Assembly (NCBI RefSeq): GCF_016907365.1
Contig: NZ_JAFBBV010000001.1
Coordinates: 1,240,001 to 1,304,000, forward strand
Direction: 5' to 3'
Length of the DNA stretch: 64,000 nt
Source: Oerskovia paurometabola
Lineage (GTDB): Bacteria > Actinomycetota > Actinomycetes > Actinomycetales > Cellulomonadaceae
In this document: positions 43,793-54,435 of the stretch, piece after piece
Numbering within the stretch: the stretch's first letter is position 1
How the letters are laid out: the number at the start of each line of letters is the position of its first letter
The notes under the pieces: model-generated
Databases searched by the model: none
Seen by the model: only the letters and a program-made list of their open reading frames with translations
What the model was told of the DNA's origin: nothing
Program-made: the position numbers and the translations under genes

Positions 43793-43946
43793 GGTCTCGG
43801 CCGCACCAAGGTGCGGCAACCAGTAGACAGGGCGGCGAGACCCCGCCGCACCTGGCCGGTTCACCCGCGAGGGACCCGGCACTGACAGCTATCCGTTCGG
43901 CAAGGCTCGCTCTGCGAGAACCGGCTCGACGACAGGAGTTCACTAC

Positions 43947-44315
43947 ATGATCCAGCAGGAGTCGCGACTTCGCGTCGCCGACAACACGGGTGCCAAGGAG
44001 ATTCTCTGCATCCGTGTTCTCGGCGGTTCGGGCCGTCGCTACGCCGGAATCGGCGACGTCATCGTCGCAACCGTCAAGGACGCTATCCCCGGTGGCAACG
44101 TGAAGAAGGGCGACGTCGTCAAGGCGGTCGTCGTACGCACCGCCAAGGAGCGCCGTCGTCCGGACGGTTCCTACATCAAGTTTGACGAGAACGCGGCCGT
44201 GATCCTCAAGAACGACGGCGAGCCCCGTGGTACGCGCATCTTCGGTCCCGTGGGCCGCGAGCTGCGTGACAAGCGGTTCATGAAGATCATCTCGCTGGCT
44301 CCGGAGGTGCTCTGA
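43947..44315 (+). CDS. rplN: 50S ribosomal protein L14
   Basis: 122 residues: [60 protein letters not shown]. It forms an intersubunit bridge. A 203-bp gap precedes it and rplX starts 2 bp after it. Confidence 0.98.
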   Translation: MIQQESRLRVADNTGAKEILCIRVLGGSGRRYAGIGDVIVATVKDAIPGGNVKKGDVVKAVVVRTAKERRRPDGSYIKFDENAAVILKNDGEPRGTRIFGPVGRELRDKRFMKIISLAPEVL

Positions 44316-44317
44316 AC

Positions 44318-44659
44318 ATGGCGAAGATCAAGAAGGGCGACCTGGTGGTCGTCATCTCTGGCAAGGACCGCACCCAGCAGGGTCGCGTGCTCGAGGTCCT
44401 CACGGACTCCGACCGCGTGATCGTCGAGGGCATCAACCGCGTCACGAAGCACACCAAGGTGGGTCAGTCCCAGCGTGGGACGCGTACCGGTGGCATCGAG
44501 GTCGTCGAGGCGCCGATCCACGTGAGCAACGTGATGGTCGTCGACCCGGAGACCAAGAAGGGCACCCGCGTCGGGTACCGCACCGAAGAGGTCGAGCGTG
44601 ACGGCCGTACGCGCAAGGTTCGCGTGCGCGTCGCCAAGCGTTCCGGTAAGGACATCTGA
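44318..44659 (+). CDS. rplX: 50S ribosomal protein L24
   Basis: 113 residues with a KOW motif near the N-terminus: [20 protein letters not shown], then [20 protein letters not shown]. An assembly initiator of 50S. One-base overlap with rplE (TGATG). Confidence 0.98.
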   Translation: MAKIKKGDLVVVISGKDRTQQGRVLEVLTDSDRVIVEGINRVTKHTKVGQSQRGTRTGGIEVVEAPIHVSNVMVVDPETKKGTRVGYRTEEVERDGRTRKVRVRVAKRSGKDI

Positions 44660-45228
44660 TGAGCACTGAACTGCAAGCCCCTGAGATCGCGCGTCTCAAG
44701 CAGCGCTACCGCGACGAGATCGTCGCCGGCCTCCTCGAGGAGTTCGGCCACGAGAACGTCAACCAGGTTGCACGACTGACGAAGATCGTCGTCAACATGG
44801 GTGTCGGCGACGCGGCCAAGGACTCGAAGCTCATCGAGGGTGCCATCCGCGACCTCTCGGCCATCACCGGCCAGAAGCCGCAGGTCACCAAGGCCCGCAA
44901 GTCCATCGCTCAGTTCAAGCTGCGTGAGGGCATGCCGATCGGCGCGCACGTCACGCTGCGCGGCGACCGCATGTGGGAGTTCCTCGACCGCCTGCTGTCC
45001 ATCGCTCTGCCCCGTATCCGCGACTTCCGCGGACTCTCGGCCAAGCAGTTCGACGGCCACGGCAACTACACCTTCGGTCTCACGGAGCAGTCGATGTTCC
45101 ACGAGATCGACCAGGACAAGATCGATCGCGTCCGCGGTATGGACATCACGATCGTGACGACGGCGACGACCGACGACGAGGGCCGCTCCCTGCTGCGCCG
45201 TCTCGGCTTCCCCTTCAAGGAGAACTGA
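44659..45228 (+). CDS. rplE: 50S ribosomal protein L5
   Basis: 189 residues: [60 protein letters not shown]. Binds 5S rRNA and touches the P-site tRNA. Followed after 1 bp by the S14 gene. Confidence 0.98.
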   Translation: MSTELQAPEIARLKQRYRDEIVAGLLEEFGHENVNQVARLTKIVVNMGVGDAAKDSKLIEGAIRDLSAITGQKPQVTKARKSIAQFKLREGMPIGAHVTLRGDRMWEFLDRLLSIALPRIRDFRGLSAKQFDGHGNYTFGLTEQSMFHEIDQDKIDRVRGMDITIVTTATTDDEGRSLLRRLGFPFKEN

Positions 45229-45229
45229 C

Positions 45230-45415
45230 ATGGCGAAGAAGGCCCTGGTCAACAAGGCAGCCGCAAAGCCTAAGTTCGCGGTCCGCGCCTACACTCGCTG
45301 CCAGAAGTGCGGTCGCCCGCACTCCGTGTACCGCAAGTTCGGCCTGTGCCGTATCTGCGTCCGCGAGATGGCACACCGTGGCGAGCTTCCCGGCGTCACC
45401 AAGAGCAGCTGGTAA
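45230..45415 (+). CDS. rpsZ: 30S ribosomal protein S14, zinc-binding (type Z)
   Basis: 61 residues, the short zinc-ribbon form: Cys24-x2-Cys27 and Cys40-x2-Cys43. In actinobacteria a longer Cys-less paralogue is usually Zur-controlled elsewhere; it is not in this window. Also named rpsN in some annotations. Confidence 0.97.
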   Translation: MAKKALVNKAAAKPKFAVRAYTRCQKCGRPHSVYRKFGLCRICVREMAHRGELPGVTKSSW

Positions 45416-45491
45416 CAACTACGTCGCAGGTCTGGCACGGTTCCCCTCGGGGAGCCGGCCAGATACCCCGGCGAGGAAGGGCTGAAGCCCA

Positions 45492-45890
45492 ATGACGATG
45501 ACCGACCCGATCGCAGACATGCTGACCCGTCTGCGTAACGCGAACTCGGCTTACCACGAGACGGTTCAGATGCCGTTCTCGAAGCTGAAGTCGCACATTG
45601 CTGAAATCCTGCAGGCCGAGGGCTACATCTCCGGCTGGACCGTCGAGGACGCGCCCGTGGGCAAGTACCTCACGATCCAGCTGAAGTTCGGCCCGAACCG
45701 TGAGCGCTCCCTTGCCGGTGTGCGCCGCGTGTCGAAGCCCGGTCTGCGTGTGTACGCGAAGTCGACCAACCTGCCCAAGGTTCTCGGTGGCCTCGGCGTG
45801 GCGATCCTGTCCACGTCCTCCGGCCTCCTGACCGACCGTCAGGCAGCCAAGAAGGGCGTGGGCGGAGAAGTCCTCGCCTACGTCTGGTAA
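45492..45890 (+). CDS. rpsH: 30S ribosomal protein S8
   Basis: 132 residues: [31 protein letters not shown] [40 protein letters not shown]. It binds the central domain of 16S rRNA and represses the spc operon in enterics. Confidence 0.98.
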   Translation: MTMTDPIADMLTRLRNANSAYHETVQMPFSKLKSHIAEILQAEGYISGWTVEDAPVGKYLTIQLKFGPNRERSLAGVRRVSKPGLRVYAKSTNLPKVLGGLGVAILSTSSGLLTDRQAAKKGVGGEVLAYVW

Positions 45891-45910
45891 TCGGAAAGGA
45901 GAGATACGCC

Positions 45911-46447
45911 ATGTCTCGTATCGGCAAGATCCCCGTTCCGGTTCCCGCCGGAGTGGATGTCACGATCAGCGGCGCGCTGGTGACGGTCAAGGGCCCGAAG
46001 GGGTCCCTGGAGCACACCATCCCCGCCCCCATCGAGGTCTCCCAGGACGCTGACACCCTCGTGGTGACGCGCCCGAACGACGAGCGTGCATCGCGCGCTC
46101 TGCACGGCCTGACCCGCACCCTTCTCGCGAACCTGGTGACCGGTGTCACCCAGGGCTACGAGAAGAAGCTCGAGATCGTCGGTACCGGTTACCGCGTGAC
46201 CGCGAAGGGCACTGACCTGGAGTTCGCTCTCGGTTTCAGCCACCCCGTCGTGATCTCCGCACCGGCCGGCATCACCTTCGCTGTCGAGTCCCCGACCAAG
46301 TTCTCGGTCTCGGGCATCGACAAGCAGCAGGTCGGCGAGGTCGCTGCGAACATCCGCAAGATCCGCAAGCCCGAGCCGTACAAGGGCAAGGGTGTGCGTT
46401 ACGCCGGCGAGGTCGTCCGCCGCAAGGTCGGAAAGGCTGGTAAGTAA
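45911..46447 (+). CDS. rplF: 50S ribosomal protein L6
   Basis: 178 residues with two L6 repeats: [38 protein letters not shown], and the signature [20 protein letters not shown]. It sits near the sarcin-ricin loop. Confidence 0.98.
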   Translation: MSRIGKIPVPVPAGVDVTISGALVTVKGPKGSLEHTIPAPIEVSQDADTLVVTRPNDERASRALHGLTRTLLANLVTGVTQGYEKKLEIVGTGYRVTAKGTDLEFALGFSHPVVISAPAGITFAVESPTKFSVSGIDKQQVGEVAANIRKIRKPEPYKGKGVRYAGEVVRRKVGKAGK

Positions 46448-46449
46448 CG

Positions 46450-46821
46450 ATGGCTCTCAAGGTTCTCGGCAAGGGCAAGGCAGTTTCGCGCAAGCGTCGC
46501 CACCTCCGCCTGCGCAAGAAGATCGCCGGCACGGCCGCGCGTCCCCGCCTCGTCGTGACGCGTTCTGCGCGCCACATCACGGCGCAGATCGTGGACGACA
46601 CGATCGGCCAGACCGTTGCTTCCGCATCGACCATCGAGGGCGACCTGCGGTCGTTCGACGGCGACAAGAGCGCGAAGGCCCGCAAGGTCGGCGAGCTCGT
46701 CGCCGAGCGTGCCAAGGCCGCTGGTGTCGACTCGGTCGTCTTCGACCGCGGTGGCAACAAGTACCACGGCCGGGTGGCTGCAGTCGCCGACGGGGCCCGC
46801 GAAGGCGGTCTGTCCCTGTGA
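46450..46821 (+). CDS. rplR: 50S ribosomal protein L18
   Basis: 123 residues: [40 protein letters not shown], and [20 protein letters not shown]. Binds 5S rRNA with L5. Starts 2 bp after rplF. Confidence 0.98.
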   Translation: MALKVLGKGKAVSRKRRHLRLRKKIAGTAARPRLVVTRSARHITAQIVDDTIGQTVASASTIEGDLRSFDGDKSAKARKVGELVAERAKAAGVDSVVFDRGGNKYHGRVAAVADGAREGGLSL

Positions 46822-46873
46822 TGATGGCCGAAACCACCACCGTGTACACGGTACGGAAGCAAAGGATTCTCTG

Positions 46874-47530
46874 ATGGCTGCAGGGCAGCGCAGCAACACC
46901 GGCGCCCCTACGGGTGCCGCCAACGAGTCGACCGACCGCAACTCCGGAGGCCGCGGCGGCGATCGTCGCGACGGTCGCCGTGGTGACGGTCGCCGTGGTG
47001 ACGCCGCCGAGAAGAACGCCTTCGTCGAGCGCGTCGTCACCATCAACCGCGTGTCCAAGGTCGTCAAGGGTGGCCGCCGCTTCAGCTTCACCGCGCTCGT
47101 CGTGGTGGGCGATGGCGACGGAACCGTCGGCGTCGGCTACGGCAAGGCGAAGGAAGTCCCCGCGGCGATCGCCAAGGGTGTCGAGGAGGCCAAGAAGAAC
47201 TTCTTCAAGGTTCCCCGCATCCAGGGCACCATCCCTCACCCCATCCAGGGTGAGGCAGCCGCCGGTGTCGTCTTCCTGCGTCCGGCAGCCCCGGGTACCG
47301 GTGTCATCGCCGGTGGTCCGGTGCGCGCCGTGCTGGAGTGCGCGGGCATCCACGACGTCCTGAGCAAGTCGCTCGGTTCGTCCAACGCGATCAACATCGT
47401 GCACGCGACGGTCGAGGCACTGCGCAACCTGGAGCAGCCTGAGGCTGTTGCAGCGCGTCGTGGCCTGCCGCTCGAGGCCGTGGCTCCGGCCGCGCTCCTT
47501 CGTGCACGCGCAGCTGGGGTAGGTGCGTGA
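46874..47530 (+). CDS. rpsE: 30S ribosomal protein S5
   Basis: 218 residues from ATG 46874. A disordered Arg/Gly/Asp extension of ~45 residues precedes the core ([40 protein letters not shown], and [19 protein letters not shown]). Involved in decoding accuracy and mRNA unwinding. Confidence 0.97.
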   Translation: MAAGQRSNTGAPTGAANESTDRNSGGRGGDRRDGRRGDGRRGDAAEKNAFVERVVTINRVSKVVKGGRRFSFTALVVVGDGDGTVGVGYGKAKEVPAAIAKGVEEAKKNFFKVPRIQGTIPHPIQGEAAAGVVFLRPAAPGTGVIAGGPVRAVLECAGIHDVLSKSLGSSNAINIVHATVEALRNLEQPEAVAARRGLPLEAVAPAALLRARAAGVGA

Positions 47531-47712
47531 TGGCTCGACTCAAGGTGACCCAGACGAAGTCCGCCATCGGCGGCAAGCAGAATCAGCGCGACACGCTGCG
47601 CACTCTGGGCCTCAAGCGGATCGGCGACACCGCCGTGAAGGAGGACCGCCCGGAGATCCGCGGCATGGTCGCAACGGTGGCGCACCTCGTCGCCGTTGAG
47701 GAGGTCGAGTGA
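47530..47712 (+). CDS. rpmD: 50S ribosomal protein L30
   Basis: 60 residues from ATG 47530 (TGATG overlap with rpsE). [20 protein letters not shown], then [20 protein letters not shown]. Usual length for the family. Confidence 0.97.
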   Translation: MARLKVTQTKSAIGGKQNQRDTLRTLGLKRIGDTAVKEDRPEIRGMVATVAHLVAVEEVE

Positions 47713-47714
47713 TC

Positions 47715-48287
47715 ATGGCTGAGAAGGCCAAGAAGGAGACCGCGGTCGAGGCTTCGACCGACGCTCCGAAGAAGAAGGCTCCTGCCAAGAAGGCTGCTGC
47801 GACCGAGGCCCCCAAGGCCGAGGCGCAGCAGACCGTCGGCGCTGGTGGCACCCTCAAGGTCCACCACCTCCGTCCCGCCCCCGGCGCCAAGAAGGCCAAG
47901 ACCCGCGTGGGTCGTGGTGAGGCGTCGAAGGGTAAGACGGCCGGCCGTGGTACCAAGGGCCAGAAGGCCCGTTACCAGGTGCCGGAGCGCTTCGAAGGTG
48001 GACAGATGCCGCTGCACATGCGTCTGCCCAAGCTTCGTGGCTTCAAGAACCCGTTCCGCACGGAGTACCAGGTCGTGAACCTGGACAAGCTCTCCGCGCT
48101 GTACCCCGAGGGTGGCTCCGTCACCGTCGAGGACCTCGTCGCCAAGGGAGCCGTCCGCAAGGGCGAGCTCGTCAAGGTGCTCGGCACGGGTGAGGTCACC
48201 GTCAAGCTCGAGGTCGCGGTCGACGCGTTCTCGGCTTCCGCCAAGGACAAGATCCTTGCGGCCGGTGGCTCCGTCTCGGAGGACTGA
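47715..48287 (+). CDS. rplO: 50S ribosomal protein L15
   Basis: 190 residues from ATG 47715; GTG 47709 overlapping rpmD is the alternative. Residues 1-45 are a Lys/Ala-rich extension ([20 protein letters not shown]) before the core [30 protein letters not shown] and the [14 protein letters not shown] loop. The extension is longer than in most actinobacteria I know. Confidence 0.95.
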   Translation: MAEKAKKETAVEASTDAPKKKAPAKKAAATEAPKAEAQQTVGAGGTLKVHHLRPAPGAKKAKTRVGRGEASKGKTAGRGTKGQKARYQVPERFEGGQMPLHMRLPKLRGFKNPFRTEYQVVNLDKLSALYPEGGSVTVEDLVAKGAVRKGELVKVLGTGEVTVKLEVAVDAFSASAKDKILAAGGSVSED

Positions 48288-48295
48288 CACGTAGG

Positions 48296-48330
48296 ACAGG
48301 GCCGATAGCGCGATGCGCTGTCGGCCCTGT
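48296..48330 (+). terminator. Hairpin between rplO and secY
   Basis: ACAGGGCCGATAGCGC pairs with GCGCTGTCGGCCCTGT (one T-G wobble), no T-run. The secY unit may have its own promoter in the following 190 bp; TTGCCG at 48402 with TAAGGT at 48427 is only a weak match. Confidence 0.6.
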
Positions 48331-48518
48331 CTGCGTCTGGGGGTGGCTGCCGGTGCCGCCGCTGCTCGGGGGAACGTAGAATCATCGCCGGTTGTCTCAA
48401 TTTGCCGTCCATCGCGGCGCAGCGGCTAAGGTGCCCCATGGCGTCCCGTGCCGGGTGCGTCACATCTCGCCGACCAACCGGCGACACGACATCCCGCCTC
48501 GGCGGGCCAGGAGGATAG

Positions 48519-49814
48519 GTGCTCAGCGCATTCGCCCGGGCTTTCCGGACACCTGACCTGCGGCGCAAGCTGCTGTTCACGATCGCGATCATGGCGATCT
48601 TCCGTGTGGGCTCGTTCATCCCGACCCCTGGTGTGGACTACGCCAACGTCCAGCAGTGCATCGACACCCAGGGCCAGAACAACCTCCTGGGCATGGTGAA
48701 CCTGTTCAGTGGTGGCGCCCTGCTCCAGCTCTCGATCTTCGCGCTCGGCATCATGCCGTACATCACCGCGAGCATCATCGTGCAGCTGCTCCGCGTGGTC
48801 ATCCCTCACTTCGAGGCGCTGCACAAGGAGGGCCAGTCCGGCACCGCGAAGCTCACGCAGTACACGCGCTACCTGACGATCGCCCTCGCCATCCTGCAGT
48901 CCACGACCGTCATCACGACGGCCCGCAGCGGCCTGCTCTTCCCTGGCTGCCCCGTCCCCGTGATCCCCGACAACAGCTTCCTGACGTCGGCGATCATGGT
49001 GATCACCATGACCGCGGGTACCGGCCTCATCATGTGGCTCGGCGAGCTCATCTCCGAGCGCGGTGTCGGCAACGGCATGTCGCTCCTCATCTTCACGTCG
49101 ATCGCCGCCAGCTTCCCGGTCGCTCTGTGGTCCATCGCGGGCGGCTCGAACGGTGCGATCAACTTCACGATCATGATCGCGGTCATCGTCCTGGTCATCG
49201 GCCTGGTGGTCTTCGTCGAGCAGTCCCAGCGCCGTGTGCCGGTCCAGTACGCGAAGCGCATGGTCGGACGCAAGATGTACGGCGGCTCGAGCACCTACAT
49301 CCCGATCAAGATCAACATGTCCGGCGTCATCCCGGTCATCTTCGCGTCGTCGCTGCTCGCGGTCCCCGGCCTCATCGCCCAGTTCGGCGACACGACGGCA
49401 GGGTGGGTCCAGTGGGTCACGAAGTACCTCGCGGACCCGGCCTCGCCGATCCACATCTCGATCTACGTGGTGCTCATCGTCTTCTTCTGCTTCTTCTACA
49501 CGGCCATCACGTTCAACCCGGACGAGGTCGCGGACAACATGAAGAAGTACGGCGGCTTCATCCCGGGCATCCGGGCCGGTCGCCCCACGGCCGAGTACCT
49601 CGACTACGTCATCACCCGCATCACCTCGGCGGGTGCCATCTACCTCGCGCTCGTTGCGCTGATCCCGACGCTCGTCCTGGTCCTGCTGGGGGTGAGCACC
49701 AACATTCCGTTCGGTGGTAGCTCGATCCTCATCGTGGTGGGCGTCGGCCTCGAGACGGTCAAGCAGATCGACTCGCAGCTGCAGCAGCGTCACTACGAAG
49801 GGTTCCTCCGTTGA
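48519..49814 (+). CDS. secY: Preprotein translocase subunit SecY
   Basis: 431 residues from GTG 48519 behind GGAGGATAG. Ten membrane segments, the plug region just after the first, the conserved TITAS-type stretch GIMPYITASIIVQLL, the GNGMSLLIF loop, and the cytoplasmic arginine loop AKRMVGRKMYGGSSTYIP. Forms the protein-conducting channel with SecE. Its stop overlaps the adk start by 4 bp. Confidence 0.98.
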   Translation: MLSAFARAFRTPDLRRKLLFTIAIMAIFRVGSFIPTPGVDYANVQQCIDTQGQNNLLGMVNLFSGGALLQLSIFALGIMPYITASIIVQLLRVVIPHFEALHKEGQSGTAKLTQYTRYLTIALAILQSTTVITTARSGLLFPGCPVPVIPDNSFLTSAIMVITMTAGTGLIMWLGELISERGVGNGMSLLIFTSIAASFPVALWSIAGGSNGAINFTIMIAVIVLVIGLVVFVEQSQRRVPVQYAKRMVGRKMYGGSSTYIPIKINMSGVIPVIFASSLLAVPGLIAQFGDTTAGWVQWVTKYLADPASPIHISIYVVLIVFFCFFYTAITFNPDEVADNMKKYGGFIPGIRAGRPTAEYLDYVITRITSAGAIYLALVALIPTLVLVLLGVSTNIPFGGSSILIVVGVGLETVKQIDSQLQQRHYEGFLR

Positions 49815-50431
49815 CCTCAGAGTTGACCTCCGACGCTCCGCGCTCCAGCACGGGCTCCGCTCGCCTGATCATCATGGGTCCCCAGGGCGCCGGCAAGGGC
49901 ACCCAGGCGGCTCGTCTGGCGGAGCACTACGGCATCCCGGCGATCTCCACGGGCGACATCTTCCGTGCGAACATCAAGGGCGGCACCGAGCTGGGCAAGC
50001 TGGTGCAGGAGTACACGGCCAAGGGCGAGCTCGTCCCCGACTCGGTGACGAACGACATGGTCCGTGACCGCCTCGCGCAGGACGACGTCGCGCGCGGCTT
50101 CATCCTCGACGGCTACCCGCGCAACGCGGCCCAGGTCGTCGAGCTCGACGGGATCCTCGCGGACCTCGGCGTCGAGCTGGACGCCGTCCTCGAGCTCACC
50201 GCGGACCGCGACGAGCTCCTCGCCCGCCTGCGCAAGCGTGCGGAGATCGAGGGGCGCGAGGACGACACCGAGGAGGCGATCGCCCGCCGTCTCGACATCT
50301 ACGCCGAGCAGACCGCTCCGCTCACGTCCGCCTACGCCGAGCGGGGCCTGCTGGCCCAGGTCGACGGCATCGGTGAGATCGACGACGTGACCGCGCGTCT
50401 CGTCGAGGCGCTCGCGCCTCTCGTCGGCTGA
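49811..50431 (+). CDS. adk: Adenylate kinase
   Basis: 206 residues from TTG 49811 (TTGA overlap with secY); TTG 49823 is possible. P-loop MGPQGAGKGTQAARLAEHYG, AMP-binding ISTGDIFRANI, and FILDGYPRNAAQV. The LID is short, without zinc cysteines (RKRAEIEGREDDTEEAIARR), the compact actinobacterial form. Interconverts ATP + AMP and 2 ADP. Confidence 0.97.
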   Translation: MTSELTSDAPRSSTGSARLIIMGPQGAGKGTQAARLAEHYGIPAISTGDIFRANIKGGTELGKLVQEYTAKGELVPDSVTNDMVRDRLAQDDVARGFILDGYPRNAAQVVELDGILADLGVELDAVLELTADRDELLARLRKRAEIEGREDDTEEAIARRLDIYAEQTAPLTSAYAERGLLAQVDGIGEIDDVTARLVEALAPLVG

Positions 50432-50454
50432 CCCGGGGACGGTAGGTACGCGAA

Positions 50455-51291
50455 GTGTTCGGTCGCGAGAAGATCGAGTACAAGACGGTCGACCAGGTGC
50501 GCACGATGCGCCGGGCGGGGCTGGTGGTCGCTGACGCGCTCGCCACGGTCCGCTCGGCGGTGCGTCCGGGCATGACGACCGCGGACCTGGACGCGCTGGC
50601 TGCGGCCGTGATCGGTGACGCCGGCGCGACGCCGTCGTTCCTCGGCTATCACGGCTACCCAGCGACGCTGTGCGTGTCCGTGAACGACGAGGTCGTGCAC
50701 GGCATCCCGGGGACGCGCGAGCTGCTCCCGGGCGACGTGGTGTCGGTGGACTGCGGTGCGATCGTCGACGGATGGCACGGGGACTCCGCGTTCTCGTTCG
50801 TCCTGCCCGACGCAGACCCGGCGGACGTCGCGCTCGTCGAGGCGACCGAGCGGGCGCTCTGGGCCGGCATCGCCGCCCTGGCGACCGGGGAGCGCCTGGG
50901 GGACGTCGGCAACGCGGTCGAGGACTCGATCGAGTCGTCGGCAGCGGCGGACGGCGTCCCGTACGGGATCATCGAGGAGTACGTGGGGCACGGCATCGGG
51001 ACGTCGATGCACCAGCCGCCGGACGTCCTGAACTACCGCACACGCGAGCGTGGGCCACGGCTCAAGCCGGGCATGTGCCTGGCGATCGAGCCCATGGTGA
51101 CCCGTGGCGAGCGGTTCACGCAGGTGCTCGAGGACGACTGGACGGTCGTGACCGACGATGGTGCGCGTGCCGCGCACTGGGAGCACAGCGTCGCGATCCT
51201 CGAGGACGGCATCTGGGTCCTGACGGCCCCGGACGGCGGCGCAGCAAAGCTCGCCGAGCTCGGCGTGACGGTCGCCCCCCTCGACGTCTGA
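50455..51291 (+). CDS. map: Methionine aminopeptidase, type I
   Basis: 278 residues from GTG 50455. The five metal ligands are visible in order: Asp in SVDCGAIVDGWHGDSAFSF (two), His in YVGHGIGTSMHQPP, Glu in LAIEPMV and Glu in WEHSVAI. Removes initiator Met after deformylation; def starts at 63762. 23 bp after adk. Confidence 0.97.
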   Translation: MFGREKIEYKTVDQVRTMRRAGLVVADALATVRSAVRPGMTTADLDALAAAVIGDAGATPSFLGYHGYPATLCVSVNDEVVHGIPGTRELLPGDVVSVDCGAIVDGWHGDSAFSFVLPDADPADVALVEATERALWAGIAALATGERLGDVGNAVEDSIESSAAADGVPYGIIEEYVGHGIGTSMHQPPDVLNYRTRERGPRLKPGMCLAIEPMVTRGERFTQVLEDDWTVVTDDGARAAHWEHSVAILEDGIWVLTAPDGGAAKLAELGVTVAPLDV

Positions 51292-51308
51292 GCCTCGCCC
51301 TCGGCGAC

Positions 51309-51346
51309 CGGCCCGTTCCTTGCCTCATCAGGCAGGGGACGGGCCG
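51309..51346 (+). terminator. Hairpin after map
   Basis: CGGCCCGTTCC with TGCCT pairs with AGGCA and GGACGGGCCG (outer arms 51309-51316 and 51339-51346). No T-run. The following ~170 bp up to the infA promoter shows no gene. Confidence 0.55.
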
Positions 51347-51519
51347 TCGACGTGCCGGGGGAGCGGTAGCACGGCCGTCGGGCCCTCAGGCCCCGTTCAG
51401 GAGGGGCCTGGCGCGTCGTGCGGGCTCCCGCGCGGCCCCCGCAGATCTCCTCACGTCCGCGCAGCGAGGGCCGACGAGGTCGTCTGGCGTCCACGTGTCC
51501 GGCAGCACAGTGGCTCCGG

Positions 51520-51548
51520 TTCCTTCTCCTGGATCAATGCCGTAGGAT
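51520..51548 (+). promoter_or_regulatory. Putative promoter of infA-rpmJ-rpsM-rpsK-rpoA-rplQ
   Basis: TTCCTT (51520-51525), 17-bp spacer, TAGGAT (51543-51548), about 140 nt before infA. It would drive the alpha operon independently of secY-adk-map. Confidence 0.45.
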
Positions 51549-51688
51549 AGTCCGCTGGGTGTAGTCCGCGTTCCCTGTTCGAGTTCAACCGACCGGGCAG
51601 CAGGGCGGAATGCACACGACGTCCACTCACCGGTCCTCGTAGAGCACGGGTGCGTGGGAAGCAGTTCGGACGAGAGTTAGCGGAGGAT

Positions 51689-51910
51689 ATGGCAAAGAAG
51701 GACGGTGTCATCGAGATCGAGGGCAGCGTGGTCGAGGCCCTGCCGAACGCGATGTTCCGCGTGGAGCTGGCCAACGGGCACAAGGTTCTGGCTCACATCT
51801 CGGGCAAGATGCGACAGCACTACATCCGGATCCTCCCCGAGGACCGAGTGGTGGTGGAGCTGAGCCCGTACGACCTGTCCCGTGGCCGGATCGTCTACCG
51901 CTACAAGTAG
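51689..51910 (+). CDS. infA: Translation initiation factor IF-1
   Basis: 73 residues from ATG 51689, behind GGAGGAT; the frame opens at 51650 but the ribosome site decides the start. S1-type OB fold: [60 protein letters not shown]. Blocks the A site during initiation. Confidence 0.98.
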   Translation: MAKKDGVIEIEGSVVEALPNAMFRVELANGHKVLAHISGKMRQHYIRILPEDRVVVELSPYDLSRGRIVYRYK

Positions 51911-51995
51911 TCGTCAAGAATCCACCACTCGAAACAACTGCTGCCGCAGGCCTGGGTTCGCCCGCGCGTGCGTGCGGCGGCGGAGGAACAGACTG

Positions 51996-52109
51996 ATGAA
52001 GGTCAAGCCCAGCGTCAAGAAGATCTGCGACAAGTGCAAGGTGATCCGCCGGCACGGTCGCGTCATGGTGATCTGCGAGAACCTGCGCCACAAGCAGCGC
52101 CAGGGCTGA
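51996..52109 (+). CDS. rpmJ: 50S ribosomal protein L36
   Basis: 37 residues from ATG 51996 behind [25 protein letters not shown]. Zinc-ribbon form with Cys11, Cys14, Cys27 and His32. Too short for most gene finders but in its standard place between infA and rpsM. Confidence 0.98.
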   Translation: MKVKPSVKKICDKCKVIRRHGRVMVICENLRHKQRQG

Positions 52110-52322
52110 GTCCCCGGCGCTCCGGCGCACGGTGATCCAGGTCCGCGAGAGCGGACCGATCGCCGGCACCCTCGGGTGCCAACCAGCGCACCACCACGAA
52201 CCTCACGGTCGGGCCGCACAGGCCCACTGAGGGGAACCCCCGGCTCGGAGGCCGGGGCCCGCAGCTCCGCGGGAAGATGGTGCGGTAGACCTCCGAACGA
52301 AGTAACAGGAGCCGGAAGGCAC

Positions 52323-52697
52323 ATGGCACGTCTTGTCGGCGTCGACCTCCCCCGCGAGAAGCGGCTCGAGATCGCGCTCACCTACATCTACGGCGTCGGC
52401 CGTACCCGCGCCCAGCAGACGCTGGCCGCCACCGGGATCTCCCCGGACGTTCGCGTGAAGGACCTCGGTGACACCGAGCTCGTCGCGCTGCGTGACTACC
52501 TCGAGGGCAACTACAAGCTCGAGGGTGACCTCCGCCGTGAGGTGGCTGCTGACATTCGCCGCAAGGTCGAGATCGGCTGCTACGAGGGCCTGCGTCACCG
52601 CCGTGGCCTGCCCGTCCGCGGGCAGCGCACCAAGACCAACGCGCGTACCCGCAAGGGACCCAAGCGCACCGTGGCCGGCAAGAAGAAGGCCCGCTAA
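52323..52697 (+). CDS. rpsM: 30S ribosomal protein S13
   Basis: 124 residues from ATG 52323: [58 protein letters not shown]. Contacts P-site tRNA through its basic tail. 213 bp after rpmJ; the gap holds a GC-rich region with no gene. Confidence 0.98.
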   Translation: MARLVGVDLPREKRLEIALTYIYGVGRTRAQQTLAATGISPDVRVKDLGDTELVALRDYLEGNYKLEGDLRREVAADIRRKVEIGCYEGLRHRRGLPVRGQRTKTNARTRKGPKRTVAGKKKAR

Positions 52698-52800
52698 GCA
52701 GTAGTCCGTGGAACGCGTGCAGCACGCCTGAGCCTCGAGCTCACCCGCGCGGCGCACGCCGACCCGGTCCGAACACCTCAGACCAGGAGAAGATCCAGAA

Positions 52801-53205
52801 ATGCCTCCCAAGACTCGCGCCACCGCGGCCCGCAAGCCGCGCCGCAAGGACAAGAAGAACGTCCCCCACGGCCAGGCGCACATCAAGAGCACGTTCAACA
52901 ACACGATCGTGTCGATCACCGACCCGACCGGTGCCGTCATCGCCTGGGCCTCGGCCGGGCACGTCGGCTTCAAGGGCTCGCGCAAGTCGACCCCGTTCGC
53001 CGCGCAGCTCGCTGCTGAGTCCGCGGCCCGCCGCGCCCAGGAGCACGGCGTCAAGAAGGTCGACGTCTTCGTCAAGGGCCCCGGCTCCGGCCGTGAGACC
53101 GCGATCCGTTCGCTCACCGCGACGGGCCTCGAGGTCGGCTCGATCCAGGACGTCACGCCTCAGGCTCACAACGGCTGCCGCCCCCCGAAGCGTCGCCGCG
53201 TCTGA
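52801..53205 (+). CDS. rpsK: 30S ribosomal protein S11
   Basis: 134 residues: [56 protein letters not shown]. Lines the mRNA exit near the anti-Shine-Dalgarno. rpsD, which often follows, is absent; rpoA comes next after 154 bp. Confidence 0.98.
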   Translation: MPPKTRATAARKPRRKDKKNVPHGQAHIKSTFNNTIVSITDPTGAVIAWASAGHVGFKGSRKSTPFAAQLAAESAARRAQEHGVKKVDVFVKGPGSGRETAIRSLTATGLEVGSIQDVTPQAHNGCRPPKRRRV

Positions 53206-53359
53206 TCCTCTGCTCCGCTCGTCGTCGCGTCGCCCCCGGTCCTGCCGGCCGGCGCGACGACGGGCGCAGCACCCTGGACGGGTGGACAGAGTCCCGTCCA
53301 GGAGCACGCGTTGCCCGTGATGCGTCATATAGCGGACGCACACCGAAAGGAACACACCA

Positions 53360-54379
53360 GTGCTGATCGCACAGCGCCCCACCCTGACCGAAGAGGTCAT
53401 CTCGGAGAACCGTTCGCGCTTCTCCATCGAGCCGCTCGAGCCTGGCTTCGGCTACACCCTCGGCAACTCGCTTCGTCGCACCCTGCTCTCGTCCATCCCG
53501 GGCGCTGCAGTGACCTCGATCCGCATCGACGGTGTCCTCCACGAGTTCACCACCGTTGCCGGTGTCAAGGAAGACGTCACCGAGATCATCCTCAACATCA
53601 AGAACCTCGTGGTCTCCTCGGAGAACGACGAGCCGGTCGTGATGTACCTGCGCAAGCAGGGTGCTGGCGCGGTCACCGCCGCGGACATCGTCCCGCCGGC
53701 GGGTGTGGAGGTCCACAACCCGGACCTGCACATCGCCACCCTCAACGACAAGGGCAAGCTCGAGATCGAGCTGACGGTCGAGCGTGGACGTGGCTACGTC
53801 TCCGCGAACCAGAACAAGTCCTTCGACGCCGAGATCGGCCGTGTTCCCGTCGACTCGATCTACTCGCCGGTCCTCAAGGTCACGTACAAGGTCGAGGCGA
53901 CCCGCGTCGAGCAGCGCACCGACTTCGACAAGCTGATCGTCGACGTCGAGACGAAGCAGGCGATCTCCCCGCGCGACGCGCTGGCCTCGGCCGGCAAGAC
54001 GCTCGTCGAGCTCTTCGGCCTCGCCCGTGAGCTGAACGTCGAGGCCGAGGGCATCGAGATCGGCCCGTCCCCGACGGACGCCGCGCTCGCTGCGGACCTC
54101 GCGCTCCCGATCGAGGAGCTCAACCTCACGATCCGCTCGTACAACTGCCTCAAGCGCGAGGGCATCCACCAGGTCGGCGAGCTCGTCGCTCGCAGCGAGG
54201 CAGACCTGCTGGACATCCGGAACTTCGGCGCGAAGTCCATCAACGAGGTCAAGGAGAAGCTCGCCGAGCTCGGCCTGAACCTCAAGGACTCGCCGCTGGA
54301 CTTCGACCCCTCCACAGCGGACTACTACGAGGCCGACGAGGACGAGGCGACGTTCTCCGACGGGCAGCAGCAGTTCTGA
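53360..54379 (+). CDS. rpoA: DNA-directed RNA polymerase subunit alpha
   Basis: 339 residues from GTG 53360 behind GAAAGGAA. The N-terminal dimerisation domain includes [20 protein letters not shown]. After a linker, the C-terminal domain has the DNA-contact motif [20 protein letters not shown] and [18 protein letters not shown]. Scaffold for beta and beta' assembly and contact for activators. Confidence 0.98.
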   Translation: MLIAQRPTLTEEVISENRSRFSIEPLEPGFGYTLGNSLRRTLLSSIPGAAVTSIRIDGVLHEFTTVAGVKEDVTEIILNIKNLVVSSENDEPVVMYLRKQGAGAVTAADIVPPAGVEVHNPDLHIATLNDKGKLEIELTVERGRGYVSANQNKSFDAEIGRVPVDSIYSPVLKVTYKVEATRVEQRTDFDKLIVDVETKQAISPRDALASAGKTLVELFGLARELNVEAEGIEIGPSPTDAALAADLALPIEELNLTIRSYNCLKREGIHQVGELVARSEADLLDIRNFGAKSINEVKEKLAELGLNLKDSPLDFDPSTADYYEADEDEATFSDGQQQF

Positions 54380-54435
54380 CCTTCCGTGCTCGCGGCTCGG
54401 CCGCACGCACGATCCACTTCTAAGGAGCAAGATCA

